DNA of 64,000 bases from assembly GCF_001550155.1 (NCBI RefSeq), contig NZ_LRUF01000025.1, forward strand, positions 146,646 to 210,645, in the 5' to 3' direction. Below the pieces are notes generated by a model. That model searched no databases, was not told the DNA's origin, and saw only the letters and a list, made by a program, of their open reading frames with translations. Positions within the stretch are counted from its first letter, which is position 1; each line of letters begins with the position of its first letter. The DNA comes from Pseudoalteromonas arabiensis (GTDB taxonomy: Bacteria; Pseudomonadota; Gammaproteobacteria; Enterobacterales; Alteromonadaceae). A program made the position numbers and the translations under genes. Shown piece after piece: positions 45,819 through 55,790 of the stretch.

Positions 45819-45909
45819 TTAACTAGGCTACTTTTATATTTTTGTGGTATTATGCGCCGTAATTTTTGCGCAATCGCAACCGCTTAAACTTATTTTTTAG
45901 GGTTATTAA

Positions 45910-46374
45910 ATGAAAATTATTGAAGGTAACAAATACGCACCAGGCAAAAAATTTGCCATTGTCATTTCTCGCTTTAATGACTTTATTGGTAGCAGCCTAT
46001 TAGCAGGTGCTGTTGATGAGCTTAAGCGCACAGGTGGCGTATCTGACGACGACATTACCGTTGTTTACGTACCAGGTGCCGTTGAATTACCTTTAGCAGC
46101 GAAACGCGTTGCAGCAAAGAAAGAACACGATGCAATCATCGCTTTAGGCGTAGTGATCAGAGGTGGTACGCCACACTTTGATTTAGTCGCTGGCGAATCA
46201 AACAAAGGTCTTGCACAAGTATCTCTTGAGTATGATATCCCGGTTGCATTTGGCGTATTAACCACTGAAAGCATTGAGCAAGCAATTGAGCGCGCAGGTA
46301 CCAAAATGGGTAATAAAGGCGGCGAAGCTGCTTTAGGTGCGCTTGAAATGGTTAATGTGTTAGACAAAATTTAA
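45910..46374 (+). CDS. ribH: 6,7-dimethyl-8-ribityllumazine synthase
   Basis: A 154-residue protein, the usual length for the icosahedral enzyme. Conserved segments are [32 protein letters not shown] and [19 protein letters not shown], with the catalytic His in TPHFD. It condenses the RibD-derived pyrimidine with the RibB product. It precedes nusB by 15 bp. The 91-bp gap before it may hold an internal promoter. Confidence 0.97.
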   Translation: MKIIEGNKYAPGKKFAIVISRFNDFIGSSLLAGAVDELKRTGGVSDDDITVVYVPGAVELPLAAKRVAAKKEHDAIIALGVVIRGGTPHFDLVAGESNKGLAQVSLEYDIPVAFGVLTTESIEQAIERAGTKMGNKGGEAALGALEMVNVLDKI

Positions 46375-46389
46375 GTTTAAGGAATCTCT

Positions 46390-46800
46390 GTGAAACCAGC
46401 AGCAAGACGTAAAGCACGTATCTTAGCACTTCAAGCCGTATACTCTTGGCAGTTAAGCGGTAACCCAATTGCTGACATTGAACAGCAAATGTTAATTGAA
46501 AATGATGTGACTAAAATCGACGTCGAATATTTCAAAGACCTAGCACGCGGTGTTGTTGTTAACTGTAAGCAATTAGATGAAATCGTTGCACCACATTTAG
46601 CACGCCCAGCTGATGAGTTAGACATGGTCGAAAAAGCAATTTTACGTCTGTCTGGCTACGAGCTGAAATTCCGTGAAGACGTACCTTATAAAGTAGCAAT
46701 CAATGAAGGCATTGAGCTTGCGAAGATGTTTGGTGCTGAAGATAGTCATAAATTTGTTAACGGTGTACTTGATAAAGCAGTGAAAGAGCTGCGCAAGTAA
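46390..46800 (+). CDS. nusB: Transcription antitermination factor NusB
   Basis: A 136-residue all-helical protein starting at GTG 46390 with AAGGA about 8 bases before. The typical start [20 protein letters not shown] and the C-terminal [24 protein letters not shown] are present. It binds boxA RNA with NusE (S10) to promote antitermination of rRNA operons. The next gene, thiL, follows after a terminator-like hairpin. Confidence 0.97.
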   Translation: MKPAARRKARILALQAVYSWQLSGNPIADIEQQMLIENDVTKIDVEYFKDLARGVVVNCKQLDEIVAPHLARPADELDMVEKAILRLSGYELKFREDVPYKVAINEGIELAKMFGAEDSHKFVNGVLDKAVKELRK

Positions 46801-46817
46801 TCAACCCCGTAAAGGAG

Positions 46818-46840
46818 AGCCGGCTTGGGCCGGCTTTTTT
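46818..46840 (+). terminator. Terminator-like hairpin between nusB and thiL
   Basis: AGCCGGC (46818-46824) and GCCGGCT (46829-46835) with a TTGG loop are followed by a run of Ts to 46840. The thiL ATG follows four bases later (46845). The only good ribosome site, AAAGGAG (46811-46817), lies before the hairpin. Confidence 0.75.
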
Positions 46841-46844
46841 GTGT

Positions 46845-47819
46845 ATGAAGGAATTTGAATTAATCAATCGTTACTTTAAAGGTCGCGGCATTATTCGTCG
46901 TGATGTAAACCTTGGAATTGGTGACGATTGTGCGTTAGTAACCGTGCCTGAAAACTGCCAACTGGCAGTAACAACAGATACCTTAGTCGCGGGTGTACAC
47001 TTTTTTGATGATATATCACCGCGTGCCCTAGGACATCGTGCTTTAGCCGTTAATTTAAGTGACTTGGCTGCAATGGGCGCTGAACCTACGTGGGTTTCGG
47101 TTGGTTTAACATTGCCAGATGCTAATATAGAGTGGCTTGAACAGTTCACCGAAGGCATGCATGAGATTGCAGAGTACTTCAATGTGCAGATCATTGGCGG
47201 TGACACAACACAAGGGCCTTTAACGATTACCATTTGTGCTAAAGGCATCGTACCTCAAGGTAAAGCGTTGCGTCGTAGTGGTGCCAAAGTGGGCGATTGG
47301 ATTTATGTAACTGGTCCACTGGGGGATGCTGGTGTAGCAATAGAAGCACGTAAGCAAGGCCTTGATATTGCCCCAGAACATTTAAGCTATTTAAATAATC
47401 GCTTCGATTACCCGACGCCTCGAGTGGCTGCAGGGCAAGTTTTACGCGGTGCAGCCTCATCAGCCATTGATATTTCTGATGGTTTACTGGCAGATTTAGG
47501 CCATATTTTAGCGCTATCGCAAGTTAGTGCTGTGATTAATGTTGATAAAGTGCCTGTGTCAGATGCCTTAAATTCTTCAATTCCACGTAAAGAGCAGTTT
47601 GATTACATTCTAAATTACGGTGACGACTACGAGTTGTTGTTTACTGTGCCTGAAAGTAATAAAAGCATGGTAGATATGAAACTACGCCAGTACGGTGTTG
47701 AAGCGAGTTGTGTTGGGCAAATTCAAAGTGGCGAAGGCGAGATTGAGCTATTACTTGATGGTGAAAAATTTAACTATCAAGGTAAGGGCTTTCAGCATTT
47801 TACGAAGGAGCCGGTTTGA
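46845..47819 (+). CDS. thiL: Thiamine-monophosphate kinase
   Basis: A 324-residue enzyme from ATG 46845 (MKEFELINRYF, the family start). The signature segments GIGDDCALV, TTDTLVAGVHFF, NLSDLAAMGAEPTWV and IGGDTTQGPLTIT are intact. It phosphorylates thiamine monophosphate to thiamine diphosphate. Its stop overlaps the TTG start of pgpA. The start codon lies just past the T-run of a hairpin, and the likely Shine-Dalgarno AAAGGAG is on the other side of that hairpin, so the stem may bring it near. Confidence 0.95.
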   Translation: MKEFELINRYFKGRGIIRRDVNLGIGDDCALVTVPENCQLAVTTDTLVAGVHFFDDISPRALGHRALAVNLSDLAAMGAEPTWVSVGLTLPDANIEWLEQFTEGMHEIAEYFNVQIIGGDTTQGPLTITICAKGIVPQGKALRRSGAKVGDWIYVTGPLGDAGVAIEARKQGLDIAPEHLSYLNNRFDYPTPRVAAGQVLRGAASSAIDISDGLLADLGHILALSQVSAVINVDKVPVSDALNSSIPRKEQFDYILNYGDDYELLFTVPESNKSMVDMKLRQYGVEASCVGQIQSGEGEIELLLDGEKFNYQGKGFQHFTKEPV

Positions 47820-48301
47820 GCAGTAACCGTTTATTCAATTTAAAACGCCCACACCAGTTTTTTGGTTTGGGTTTTGGTTTAGGTCTTGCGCCTAAAGCAC
47901 CAGGTACCTTCGGTACATTTGCTGCCTTACCATTTATTTTTATAACTATGTACTTTCCATTGTGGTTACAGGTGGTGTTCGCCATCGTGATCAGTGTGTT
48001 TGGTATTTGGGCCTGTGGTAAAACAGCCGATGACTTAGGAGTACATGATCATCCAGCCATTGTTTGGGATGAAGTTGCTGGTTATTATATCACCATGATA
48101 GGTGCCGTATTAAGTTGGCAGTCATTATTGGTTGGTTTTTTATTGTTCCGCTTTTTTGATATTGCTAAACCAGGTCCTATCCGAATTTTAGATAGACGTT
48201 TACACGGTGGCTTGGGCATCATGGCTGATGATATTTTAGCAGGTATATTTTCATTAATTTGTGTTCAAGCCTTGTTTAAAGCAGGCTATTTACCTTTTTA
48301 A
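47816..48301 (+). CDS. pgpA: Phosphatidylglycerophosphatase A
   Basis: A 161-residue inner-membrane phosphatase starting at TTG 47816, with AAGGAG five bases before; the start overlaps the thiL stop, so the two are coupled. The N-terminal FFGLGFGLGLAPKAPGTFGT and the acidic active-site segment HDHPAIVWDEVAGYY and FRFFDIAKPGPIRILDR are conserved. Several hydrophobic helices follow. It dephosphorylates phosphatidylglycerophosphate in lipid synthesis. Confidence 0.95.
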   Translation: MSSNRLFNLKRPHQFFGLGFGLGLAPKAPGTFGTFAALPFIFITMYFPLWLQVVFAIVISVFGIWACGKTADDLGVHDHPAIVWDEVAGYYITMIGAVLSWQSLLVGFLLFRFFDIAKPGPIRILDRRLHGGLGIMADDILAGIFSLICVQALFKAGYLPF

Positions 48302-48334
48302 ACGATGAGTTAGGTGTTACTTGGTGGCAAGTAT

Positions 48335-51300
48335 ATGATGCGATTTATAATTCTCTGTTTGTTGATGCTTTGCAGCACGTCTGCATTTGCGTCTATTACC
48401 GACTACGTCGTTAAACAGTGGAATATCCAAAATGGCTTGCCCTCACAATCTTTAAAAAGTATTGCTCAAGATGAGCAAGGCTATATGTGGCTAGGCACAC
48501 AGTTTGGCCTAAGTCGCTTTGATGGAAATACCTTTACTAACTTCAATACACAAAATAGCGATTTTCTACCTAGTAATGGTATTAATAAGCTATTGGTAGA
48601 TAGCACCGGGTTACTTTGGGTTGGTACCAAAAATGGTTTGGTAACACTTGATCCTAAAACTATGATGTCGCAAACCTTTAACGTAAAAGGGCCTGTTCGC
48701 GATATTCTTGAAGACTCAAAAGGCAGTATTTGGATTGCGGCCAATGGCCTTTATTTCGTAGCACGTAATCAGGTTACATTAAATCAAAATTCAGCCTTGG
48801 TCGTGCCTGTATCCAATGCCACACCAATTACGCAAATTGTCGGTTCAGTCAGCCAAATGGCGCTATCACCAGAAGGTATATGGTTGGTCAATGAGCGTCA
48901 CCTGTTGCGTTTAACAAATACCTCATCTGACTTTGCAAAGCTACGTTTAGAACTTACCGCAAAAGTGTCATTGCCTGAGCGCCTAGCGCAGACCATTATT
49001 CATGATATGGCTTGGCTTGAGGGTAACTTATATTTAGCATCGGAGCTGGGTGCATACTTTCTTGATTTAGATGATGAGCTGCGTCCATTCCCACTCCCTA
49101 ACGCGAGCAACTCAGCTGTTTATAAGTTTATGAGCGATTCAGATGGTGCGCTGTGGATTTCCACCTATGGTCGTTTATTATTTAGAGATAACTCAGGTGA
49201 CTGGCAGTGGGTTGAGCCTAGTCAGTTAGATCAGAGCATCTGGTTTGCTGACATCTTTCGTGATAATCAAAATAATATTTGGCTGGCAAGCTTTAGTGAA
49301 GGTTTATGGCTTGCCCACGAAGGGCGAATAGAGCGCCATTCTGCTATTTCAAATATGACCGAAGCGGTGATGGCGATTAGCCAAGCGCCTGATGGTAAGT
49401 TATGGGTTGCTAACCGTAGTGGTGTTGGTTACTTCGATTACAATAAAAACTTTGTAAATCAAATACCCAGCAATCAATTTGGTCGCGCTGCGGTGCATGA
49501 CTTACAATTTGATGGCGACCGCCTCTATATTGCCACTGGTCGAGGCGTTTTTTATTATGAAAACCAGCGTTTGTATACGGTACCTGGTAGAGCTCTTCGT
49601 GATAACCCCGTATTTGCAATTAGCAGTTCAAACAAAGGCGGTTTCTGGCTTGGCACGGGTCGGGGCATGTATCGGTTAAGTTATGGGGGGTTAACGCCAT
49701 TTGCTTACAACGCCTTTTTGAGCAGTAAATTTATAACCTACGTACTGGATGAGCAAAATTTTGGCTTAATTGGCACGAGTAAAGGTGCTTACTACTTTAC
49801 CGACCGCGGTATTGAGAAAATTGGCGATCAGACCAGTTTAGAGAGTGCGTATGTGACCAGTATTTTAAATATCGACGGTGTGGGTATTTTAATTGGCTCT
49901 TTGAATGATGGCTTATTTTATCGAAGCACACAAGGGCAGTGGCGTCAGTTAGATGCTACAGACGGTTTACCCTATGGCTCTATTTTCAGTCTTGTCTATG
50001 ACAAACAGCTAAAGCGTATTTGGGTCAGTACCATGAAAGGCGTATACCGTATGCCGGTTGAGCAGTTTAGTACCGACATTGAGAGCTTGAAAGTTGAGCA
50101 GGTTATTTCGTCATTTGACCGCCAGCTTGATGGTAAGGCTAGCCAATGTTGTGCGGGTCTTGGTCATGATGCGGTGGCGGACACTGGTAATTCAATTTGG
50201 TATCCAAGTTTACAAGGGGTCGTTGAAATACCTAAAAGTGTTGAACTATTTGGTGTTAAAGCACTTAAGCCACGTATTGAAAACATTACCACACCACTTC
50301 GCCAAATGAGTACGGCTTCGCTTGGCGCTAAACCAGAATTACAAATTGATGAGCGAGATGTCACCATTAAGTACACCGCTATCGATTATTATGCTCCTTC
50401 AAGTATTGAGTTCCGTTACCGATTAAGTGGGTTAGATAGTCACTGGCGCTATGCAAACACACGTCGCGAAGCAATCTACACTAACTTACCACCGGGCTCT
50501 TTTTTATTTCATCTAGAAGCTAAACGCCGTGGTGAAGACTGGCAGAAAGCGCGCAGAACAGACTATGCGTTTGTTGTGCCGCAACGATTTGATGAAACTA
50601 TTTATTTTAGATTGCTCATCACAAGCAGCTTTATTTTATTATTTTATCTGGTCTTTTGGGTGTTTAGAGCGCAAGAAAAACGCAAGCAGTTAGCCCTTGA
50701 AAGCTTAGTAACAGAACGCACCGTAGAGCTTCGTGAAGCGAACGATAAGCTTAACCAAGTGAACTCACAGCTTAAATTAGTTAGTCACTCAGATGAGCTG
50801 ACGGGGCTTCGTAGTCGCCGCTTCTTATTTGATCAACTTCCTAAGGATATTGAGCACTTCCAGCGTAACTCGCAATCACTGCAAGCGCAGGGTAAATGCT
50901 TAGTATTGATGATTATTAACTTTGATAACTTTAGCCGTATCAATGACGCCTATGGACCGCTGGCTGGTGATAGTTGCTTACAGCAAATGGCTACACTGTT
51001 GAATAGTCGTACCCAAGGCTCTGATTATGTTGCACGTTGGAGTGGTGATGAGTTCTTACTTTTACTGCGTGATTTTAAACGTTCTGGTATAGATAGTTAT
51101 GCAGCTGAACTGTGTGAGGCTATTGCGGGTAATGCATTTAGACTTCCAAATGGAGAGTCAACAACCATTACTGCTTCTCTTGGATGGTCTTTTTATCCGC
51201 TTCCTTTGCTAGGTGGGCAAGTTATTGGTTGGGAAACATCAGTGAACCTTGCAGATATCGCACTACATCAAGTTAAAAAGCGTGGTGGCGACGGGGTTGC

Positions 51301-51421
51301 TAATATAACGTTTGATGAGCAACTTGACGCATTTGAGTTTGAACAAACTCAAAATGTTGATCAGCAACTCAGTGCTCTTCAGGCTAATGGTCTAGCAGAT
51401 ATTAAAATCTGGATGCGCTAA
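48335..51421 (+). CDS. Two-component-regulator-propeller sensor with Y_Y_Y and GGDEF domain, catalytic site altered
   Basis: A 1028-residue protein from ATG 48335 (a GTG at 48314 would add 7 residues). A signal peptide (about 1-20) precedes many Reg_prop propeller repeats (about residues 30-630) such as GLPSQSLKSIAQDEQGYMWL. A Y_Y_Y domain (about 690-755) and one TM (about 765-783) follow, then a coiled coil and a GGDEF domain (about 820-1005). The first metal-binding Asp of GGDEF enzymes is Asn862 in INFDNF, the signature is SGDEF (903-907), and no RxxD inhibitory site precedes it. It may be a weak or inactive cyclase. The propeller probably senses a periplasmic, perhaps carbohydrate, ligand. 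Confidence 0.85.
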   Translation: MMRFIILCLLMLCSTSAFASITDYVVKQWNIQNGLPSQSLKSIAQDEQGYMWLGTQFGLSRFDGNTFTNFNTQNSDFLPSNGINKLLVDSTGLLWVGTKNGLVTLDPKTMMSQTFNVKGPVRDILEDSKGSIWIAANGLYFVARNQVTLNQNSALVVPVSNATPITQIVGSVSQMALSPEGIWLVNERHLLRLTNTSSDFAKLRLELTAKVSLPERLAQTIIHDMAWLEGNLYLASELGAYFLDLDDELRPFPLPNASNSAVYKFMSDSDGALWISTYGRLLFRDNSGDWQWVEPSQLDQSIWFADIFRDNQNNIWLASFSEGLWLAHEGRIERHSAISNMTEAVMAISQAPDGKLWVANRSGVGYFDYNKNFVNQIPSNQFGRAAVHDLQFDGDRLYIATGRGVFYYENQRLYTVPGRALRDNPVFAISSSNKGGFWLGTGRGMYRLSYGGLTPFAYNAFLSSKFITYVLDEQNFGLIGTSKGAYYFTDRGIEKIGDQTSLESAYVTSILNIDGVGILIGSLNDGLFYRSTQGQWRQLDATDGLPYGSIFSLVYDKQLKRIWVSTMKGVYRMPVEQFSTDIESLKVEQVISSFDRQLDGKASQCCAGLGHDAVADTGNSIWYPSLQGVVEIPKSVELFGVKALKPRIENITTPLRQMSTASLGAKPELQIDERDVTIKYTAIDYYAPSSIEFRYRLSGLDSHWRYANTRREAIYTNLPPGSFLFHLEAKRRGEDWQKARRTDYAFVVPQRFDETIYFRLLITSSFILLFYLVFWVFRAQEKRKQLALESLVTERTVELREANDKLNQVNSQLKLVSHSDELTGLRSRRFLFDQLPKDIEHFQRNSQSLQAQGKCLVLMIINFDNFSRINDAYGPLAGDSCLQQMATLLNSRTQGSDYVARWSGDEFLLLLRDFKRSGIDSYAAELCEAIAGNAFRLPNGESTTITASLGWSFYPLPLLGGQVIGWETSVNLADIALHQVKKRGGDGVANITFDEQLDAFEFEQTQNVDQQLSALQANGLADIKIWMR

Positions 51422-51426
51422 ATAAA

Positions 51427-51458
51427 AATGCCTTATCTAGGGCTAGATAAGGCATTGG
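51427..51458. terminator. Long hairpin between convergent genes
   Basis: TGCCTTATCT (51429-51438) and AGATAAGGCA (51445-51454) pair perfectly around AGGGCT. The A-run to its left gives a U-tail for leftward transcription from the collagen-like lipoprotein gene; on the right there is no T-run. Confidence 0.75.
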
Positions 51459-51500
51459 AGGCCAACCAAGACGCTTGTTACCTAAACGCCTATTGATGGT

Positions 51501-53624
51501 TTAGTGGTTAAGCCAAGCAGGTAAAATAGCCACCGACTCAGGCGCTGTAAATGAATAGCTAACATCTGCAGCGATATCGCCTCCAGGGCTATTTAAAATA
51601 TTGTCGAAACGCATTACTAGACCGTTTGATTTCTCAGCCACATAGAGATGGCTGCCTGTGTACATGATATCTACAGGGTTACCAAGCTGACTAGCGGGAC
51701 CAGCGATGTTAACGCTAACATTGGTTAAACCACTTGCCATTGATGCATTATTTATCACGTAAATTTTACCGTCTGTTGCATCCGCAGCACTGCCTACATC
51801 AGAGATAATTAACGAGTCACTGGTTGGGTCGTAGTCTATGCCATGAATGTTGGTTGGCGCCGCAAATGCAGTACCACCCGATGCAGGAGTAATTAAGCGA
51901 TCTTCACCTGAAATAGTTGTCATGCCAGCTAGCCATTTGCTTTTAACTTCATCGAATACTGCAACCGTGCCATTGGTCAGTGCAACAAACGCTTTATCTG
52001 TTACAGGGTCATAGTCAACATCCCAAGGGCGCGCACTAGCACTAGGAGTCAGTGTCATGAGTGGGCTTACATCACCTGTTGCGCAGCTTGAAAATATCAA
52101 AACCCCAGGTGTAGTTGGATTGAATTCTGCAACAAATAGCATGCCAGCATCAGATGCTACATCAAGCCCCTTCGGTGAAATAATACCGGTATTTGCGCCA
52201 GTAATTAATCTGTCTTGGGCCATTGAAAAGCTTTCGCCATCACGAGAAGTCGCCACTTTAGTTGAAATTGCAACGCCGCCAATTGACGTGCTTGCATTAT
52301 CAAATGTGGCATAGCTAGTGCCTGATTTGTCGAATGCAACACTCTCAATGGTTTGGCTTGCATTATAAGTCGCAAGCTCAGCTGTTAAAGGAGCATTTAA
52401 ACGACTAATTTGCCCCGTAGTAGGGCCTACGGCTCCTGGGTTACTGCTGACTGCAACACCAAGTAGCGGCATATTCACCATGATACTATCAGAACTATCT
52501 TGCATATCGTTATGCATGATGGTTTCTGTAATTGATTCTGGTTTTGTAGTCGCAGTGACTAAGTCTGGCGAAATATCACCGCTTGGGCCTGCAAATATGT
52601 TACTAAATACCAGAACTGCGTCATTTGATTTTTCAGCGACTCTTAAGTCACTCCCTGTGAGGCTTATATCAACTGGGTTACCTAGCATAGACATAGGCCC
52701 TGCAATATGACGATCTACCGTGACCATGCCACTGGCTTGTGATGCATCAGAAATAACAAAAATTGCACCATCTGTTGTATCTGATGCACTGCCTACATCA
52801 GAGAGTACTAAGGTGTTAGTTTGCATATCAAGCGCGATGCCATGAATGTTGACTGAAACTTTAGCACCGCTGTCATCGCTAGGTGTAATTGTTCGGGCTG
52901 GTGTCGCTACAAAGCCACCACTGACGTAATTATCATAAACTGCTACATCACCATTGGTTAGCGCAACGTATAAACGATCGTTGTCATCATCGTAGGTTAA
53001 GTCCCATGGTTTTGCAGCTGTGGTGGTTGTTGCAAGTGGGGCCACATCACCTGCGGCTTCTTTACCGAATACAGTGACTTGCATCGCATTAAAATCAGCA
53101 ATCAGCACCAAGCCATGCTTATGAGATACATGAATACCTTTGGGATTGACAAGGGTTGTGTTAGTACCGCTTATCATACGATCGATACTGCTGTTATAGC
53201 TGCCATCGCCACGACTAAGCACCTGACATACGGTACTTAACGAGCCATTAGCAGAATCTGCTGCTTGCACTAAGTTACCTAAGCTATCGAATGCAACACC
53301 TTCGTTGGCACCACTATTAAACGTACTTAACTTAGCCGCATTTTGGTCAATCAAGTTGACTGTGCCTGCGTTATCAGCGCCATTGTTAGCTAGAATAAAG
53401 GTGGCTGCCGCAAAGCCTGGCGCCCCATTTTGCCCATCCATTCCATCCGAACCATCTTGTCCTGCAACACCTTGTTGACCTGCTGCACCGTCTTTACCAT
53501 CATCGCCACTACAGCCTGCAATACCAATCGTAACAGCGAGCGCTAAGGCCGAAAATGTTAACTTCATAAGTTTAGACTGAGTGTCAATTTGTTCTACTGC
53601 TAGGTTGTTTTTAAACGCTTTCAT
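51501..53624 (-). CDS. Lipoprotein with collagen-like Gly-X-Y stretch and duplicated beta-propeller
   Basis: A 707-residue protein. A lipobox IAGC (Cys38) follows a hydrophobic segment; an internal ATG at 53567 would give a more usual signal length, but the first ATG has the better ribosome site (AGAAGG). Residues 40-70 form ten uninterrupted Gly-X-Y triplets rich in Asp and Gln. Two related halves follow, about 108-366 and 428-703, each with NPKGI or SPKGL, PWD, ALTNG, NIHGI, SDVGSA, LGNPVDI and VAEKSN. They are likely two propeller-type domains from a duplication. Function is unknown; a surface or periplasmic binding role is plausible. Confidence 0.8.
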   Translation of the reverse strand: MKAFKNNLAVEQIDTQSKLMKLTFSALALAVTIGIAGCSGDDGKDGAAGQQGVAGQDGSDGMDGQNGAPGFAAATFILANNGADNAGTVNLIDQNAAKLSTFNSGANEGVAFDSLGNLVQAADSANGSLSTVCQVLSRGDGSYNSSIDRMISGTNTTLVNPKGIHVSHKHGLVLIADFNAMQVTVFGKEAAGDVAPLATTTTAAKPWDLTYDDDNDRLYVALTNGDVAVYDNYVSGGFVATPARTITPSDDSGAKVSVNIHGIALDMQTNTLVLSDVGSASDTTDGAIFVISDASQASGMVTVDRHIAGPMSMLGNPVDISLTGSDLRVAEKSNDAVLVFSNIFAGPSGDISPDLVTATTKPESITETIMHNDMQDSSDSIMVNMPLLGVAVSSNPGAVGPTTGQISRLNAPLTAELATYNASQTIESVAFDKSGTSYATFDNASTSIGGVAISTKVATSRDGESFSMAQDRLITGANTGIISPKGLDVASDAGMLFVAEFNPTTPGVLIFSSCATGDVSPLMTLTPSASARPWDVDYDPVTDKAFVALTNGTVAVFDEVKSKWLAGMTTISGEDRLITPASGGTAFAAPTNIHGIDYDPTSDSLIISDVGSAADATDGKIYVINNASMASGLTNVSVNIAGPASQLGNPVDIMYTGSHLYVAEKSNGLVMRFDNILNSPGGDIAADVSYSFTAPESVAILPAWLNH

Positions 53625-53804
53625 TTGTTCATACCTTCTTTAATATTCCATCAAATGTGAACAGACATCTGTTTTGCTTAGCACAGCTTAAAAGCATTAC
53701 TTGCTCACAGGTTAACCTCAGTGAATAAACGAAGAAGGGATAATGTTGGATGCAAAAAAATTAATTATTTTTCAATTTTTTTAGATGTGATTGTTCTATA
53801 AATA

Positions 53805-53829
53805 AAAAAGGAGCTCTATGCTCCTTTTT
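53805..53829 (-). terminator. Rho-independent terminator after dxs
   Basis: AAAAAGGAGC (53805-53814) and GCTCCTTTTT (53820-53829) form a 10-bp stem with a 5-base loop. It lies 12 bp beyond the dxs stop for leftward transcription. Confidence 0.9.
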
Positions 53830-53840
53830 GTAAATTAATG

Positions 53841-55703
53841 TCAGGCTATGAATGCGTTGATATTGGTTACTATTCCTTGGGTATCTAATCCCATTTCTGC
53901 ATGCATCTCTTGCTGAGTGCCATGCTTAATGAATTCATCAGGAATACCTAAGTTCAATATTTTTACACTTGCCTTAGCGGCTGCTAAATACTCATTAACT
54001 GCCGAGCCAGCACCACCAGCTATGGCGTTGTCTTCTAATGTCACAAGTACATCGTGCTCTGCGAGTAAGTCATCAATAGCTTGTGTATCAAGCGGCTTAA
54101 TAAAACGCATATCAAGTAAGCTGGCGTTGAGTTCCTTTGCCGCCAGTTCAGCGTTTTCTAGTAATGTACCAAACGATAAAATCGCCACTTTACTGCCTTT
54201 GCGTATAGTGCGTGCACGGCCTATTTCAATTGCGCTCATTTGCGTTTCAACGTCACAATTGCCCGCACTACCACGTGGGTAGCGAACTGCTACTGGTTGA
54301 TTACATTGGTAACCAGTGTAAAGCATTTGTCGGCACTCATTGGTGTCGCTTGGTGCCATGATGATCATGTTTGGTATGCAGCGCATAAAGCTTAAGTCGT
54401 AGGCACCTTGGTGAGTTTCACCGTCTGCGCCAACAATACCTGCACGGTCAATGGCAAATAAAACAGGAAGGTTTTGTAGTGCCACATCATGAATGAGCTG
54501 ATCATATGCACGTTGTAAAAAGCTTGAGTAAATGGCAACAACTGGTTTTAAGCCTTCGCATGCTAAACCTGCCGCCAGTGTTACTGCATGTTGTTCCGCA
54601 ATAGCAACGTCAAAGTATTGCTCGGGGTATTCTTTCGAAAAGCGTACCATGCCTGAGCCTTCACGCATTGCTGGGGTAATTGCCATCAGCTTGTCGTCTT
54701 GTGCTGCCATATCACAAAGCCAGTCACCAAACACATTAGAGAATGTAGCGGCTCCTGGTTTTGATTTGGGTAGTTTTGACATGCTTGGATCGAATTTTGG
54801 TACACCGTGGTAGCCAATAGGGTCCGCTTCAGCAGGTTTATAACCTTTCCCTTTTTGCGTTTTTATGTGCAGTAATTGTGGGCCTTTAAGATTACGCATA
54901 TTGCGTAAGGTATCAACCAACATGTTTACATCGTGCCCATCAATCGGGCCGATATAATTTAAACCTAGCTCTTCAAAGAAAGTGCCAGGGATGACCATAC
55001 CTTTTAAGTGCTCTTCCATGCGACTTGCCAGCTCTTTTACTGGAGGCAAACCTGATAGCAGCTTTTTGCTGCCTTCACGGATGTTGGTATAAAAGCTACC
55101 TGATAAGATTCGTGCAAAATGGTTGTTTAGTGCACCCACGTTTTCAGAAATCGACATTTCATTATCATTTAAGATAATTAATACGTTAGGGTTTACATCA
55201 CCCATGTGGTTCATCGCTTCGAATGCCATACCTGCAGTAATCGCACCATCACCAATAACAGCCACTGTTTTTCGATCTTTACCTTCTTTTTCAGCGGCAA
55301 TGGCCATTCCTAGTGCGGCTGAAATTGATGTACTTGAGTGACCTACACTAAATGTGTCGTACTGGCTTTCTTCGCGAAATGGGAAAGGGTGTAAACCGTC
55401 TTTTTGGCGAATAGTATGCATTTGGTCACGGCGACCCGTTAAAATTTTATGTGGGTAGGCTTGATGGCCTACATCCCAAACGAGTCGATCAGAGGGCGTG
55501 TTATAGACATAATGCAGAGCGACAGTTAATTCAACTGTGCCTAACCCTGAGGCTAAATGACCACTACTTTGCGAGACTGAGTTAAGCAGGTACTCGCGTA
55601 ACTCTTTACTAAACGCAGGTAATTTATCTTGCGCTAAATCACGCAGCTGTGCTGGCTCGTCAACCAAACTTAATAATGGATACTTGCTACTATCAAGTGT
55701 CAT
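53841..55703 (-). CDS. dxs: 1-deoxy-D-xylulose-5-phosphate synthase
   Basis: A 620-residue thiamine-diphosphate enzyme, same length as E. coli Dxs. The diphosphate-binding motif is [18 protein letters not shown], followed by [18 protein letters not shown]. The transketolase-like central part has [17 protein letters not shown] and [17 protein letters not shown]. It makes DXP from pyruvate and glyceraldehyde phosphate, the entry to isoprenoid, thiamine and pyridoxal synthesis. It is the last gene of the xseB-ispA-dxs operon, 87 bp after ispA. Confidence 0.98.
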   Translation of the reverse strand: MTLDSSKYPLLSLVDEPAQLRDLAQDKLPAFSKELREYLLNSVSQSSGHLASGLGTVELTVALHYVYNTPSDRLVWDVGHQAYPHKILTGRRDQMHTIRQKDGLHPFPFREESQYDTFSVGHSSTSISAALGMAIAAEKEGKDRKTVAVIGDGAITAGMAFEAMNHMGDVNPNVLIILNDNEMSISENVGALNNHFARILSGSFYTNIREGSKKLLSGLPPVKELASRMEEHLKGMVIPGTFFEELGLNYIGPIDGHDVNMLVDTLRNMRNLKGPQLLHIKTQKGKGYKPAEADPIGYHGVPKFDPSMSKLPKSKPGAATFSNVFGDWLCDMAAQDDKLMAITPAMREGSGMVRFSKEYPEQYFDVAIAEQHAVTLAAGLACEGLKPVVAIYSSFLQRAYDQLIHDVALQNLPVLFAIDRAGIVGADGETHQGAYDLSFMRCIPNMIIMAPSDTNECRQMLYTGYQCNQPVAVRYPRGSAGNCDVETQMSAIEIGRARTIRKGSKVAILSFGTLLENAELAAKELNASLLDMRFIKPLDTQAIDDLLAEHDVLVTLEDNAIAGGAGSAVNEYLAAAKASVKILNLGIPDEFIKHGTQQEMHAEMGLDTQGIVTNINAFIA

Positions 55704-55790
55704 GATTTTATATACATCCTTCGCTAACCAGAGTGCATTATAGCTTATTGTGACTCTGATTTTTTAGTTATTTTGTCGTTGTTTTACGCA

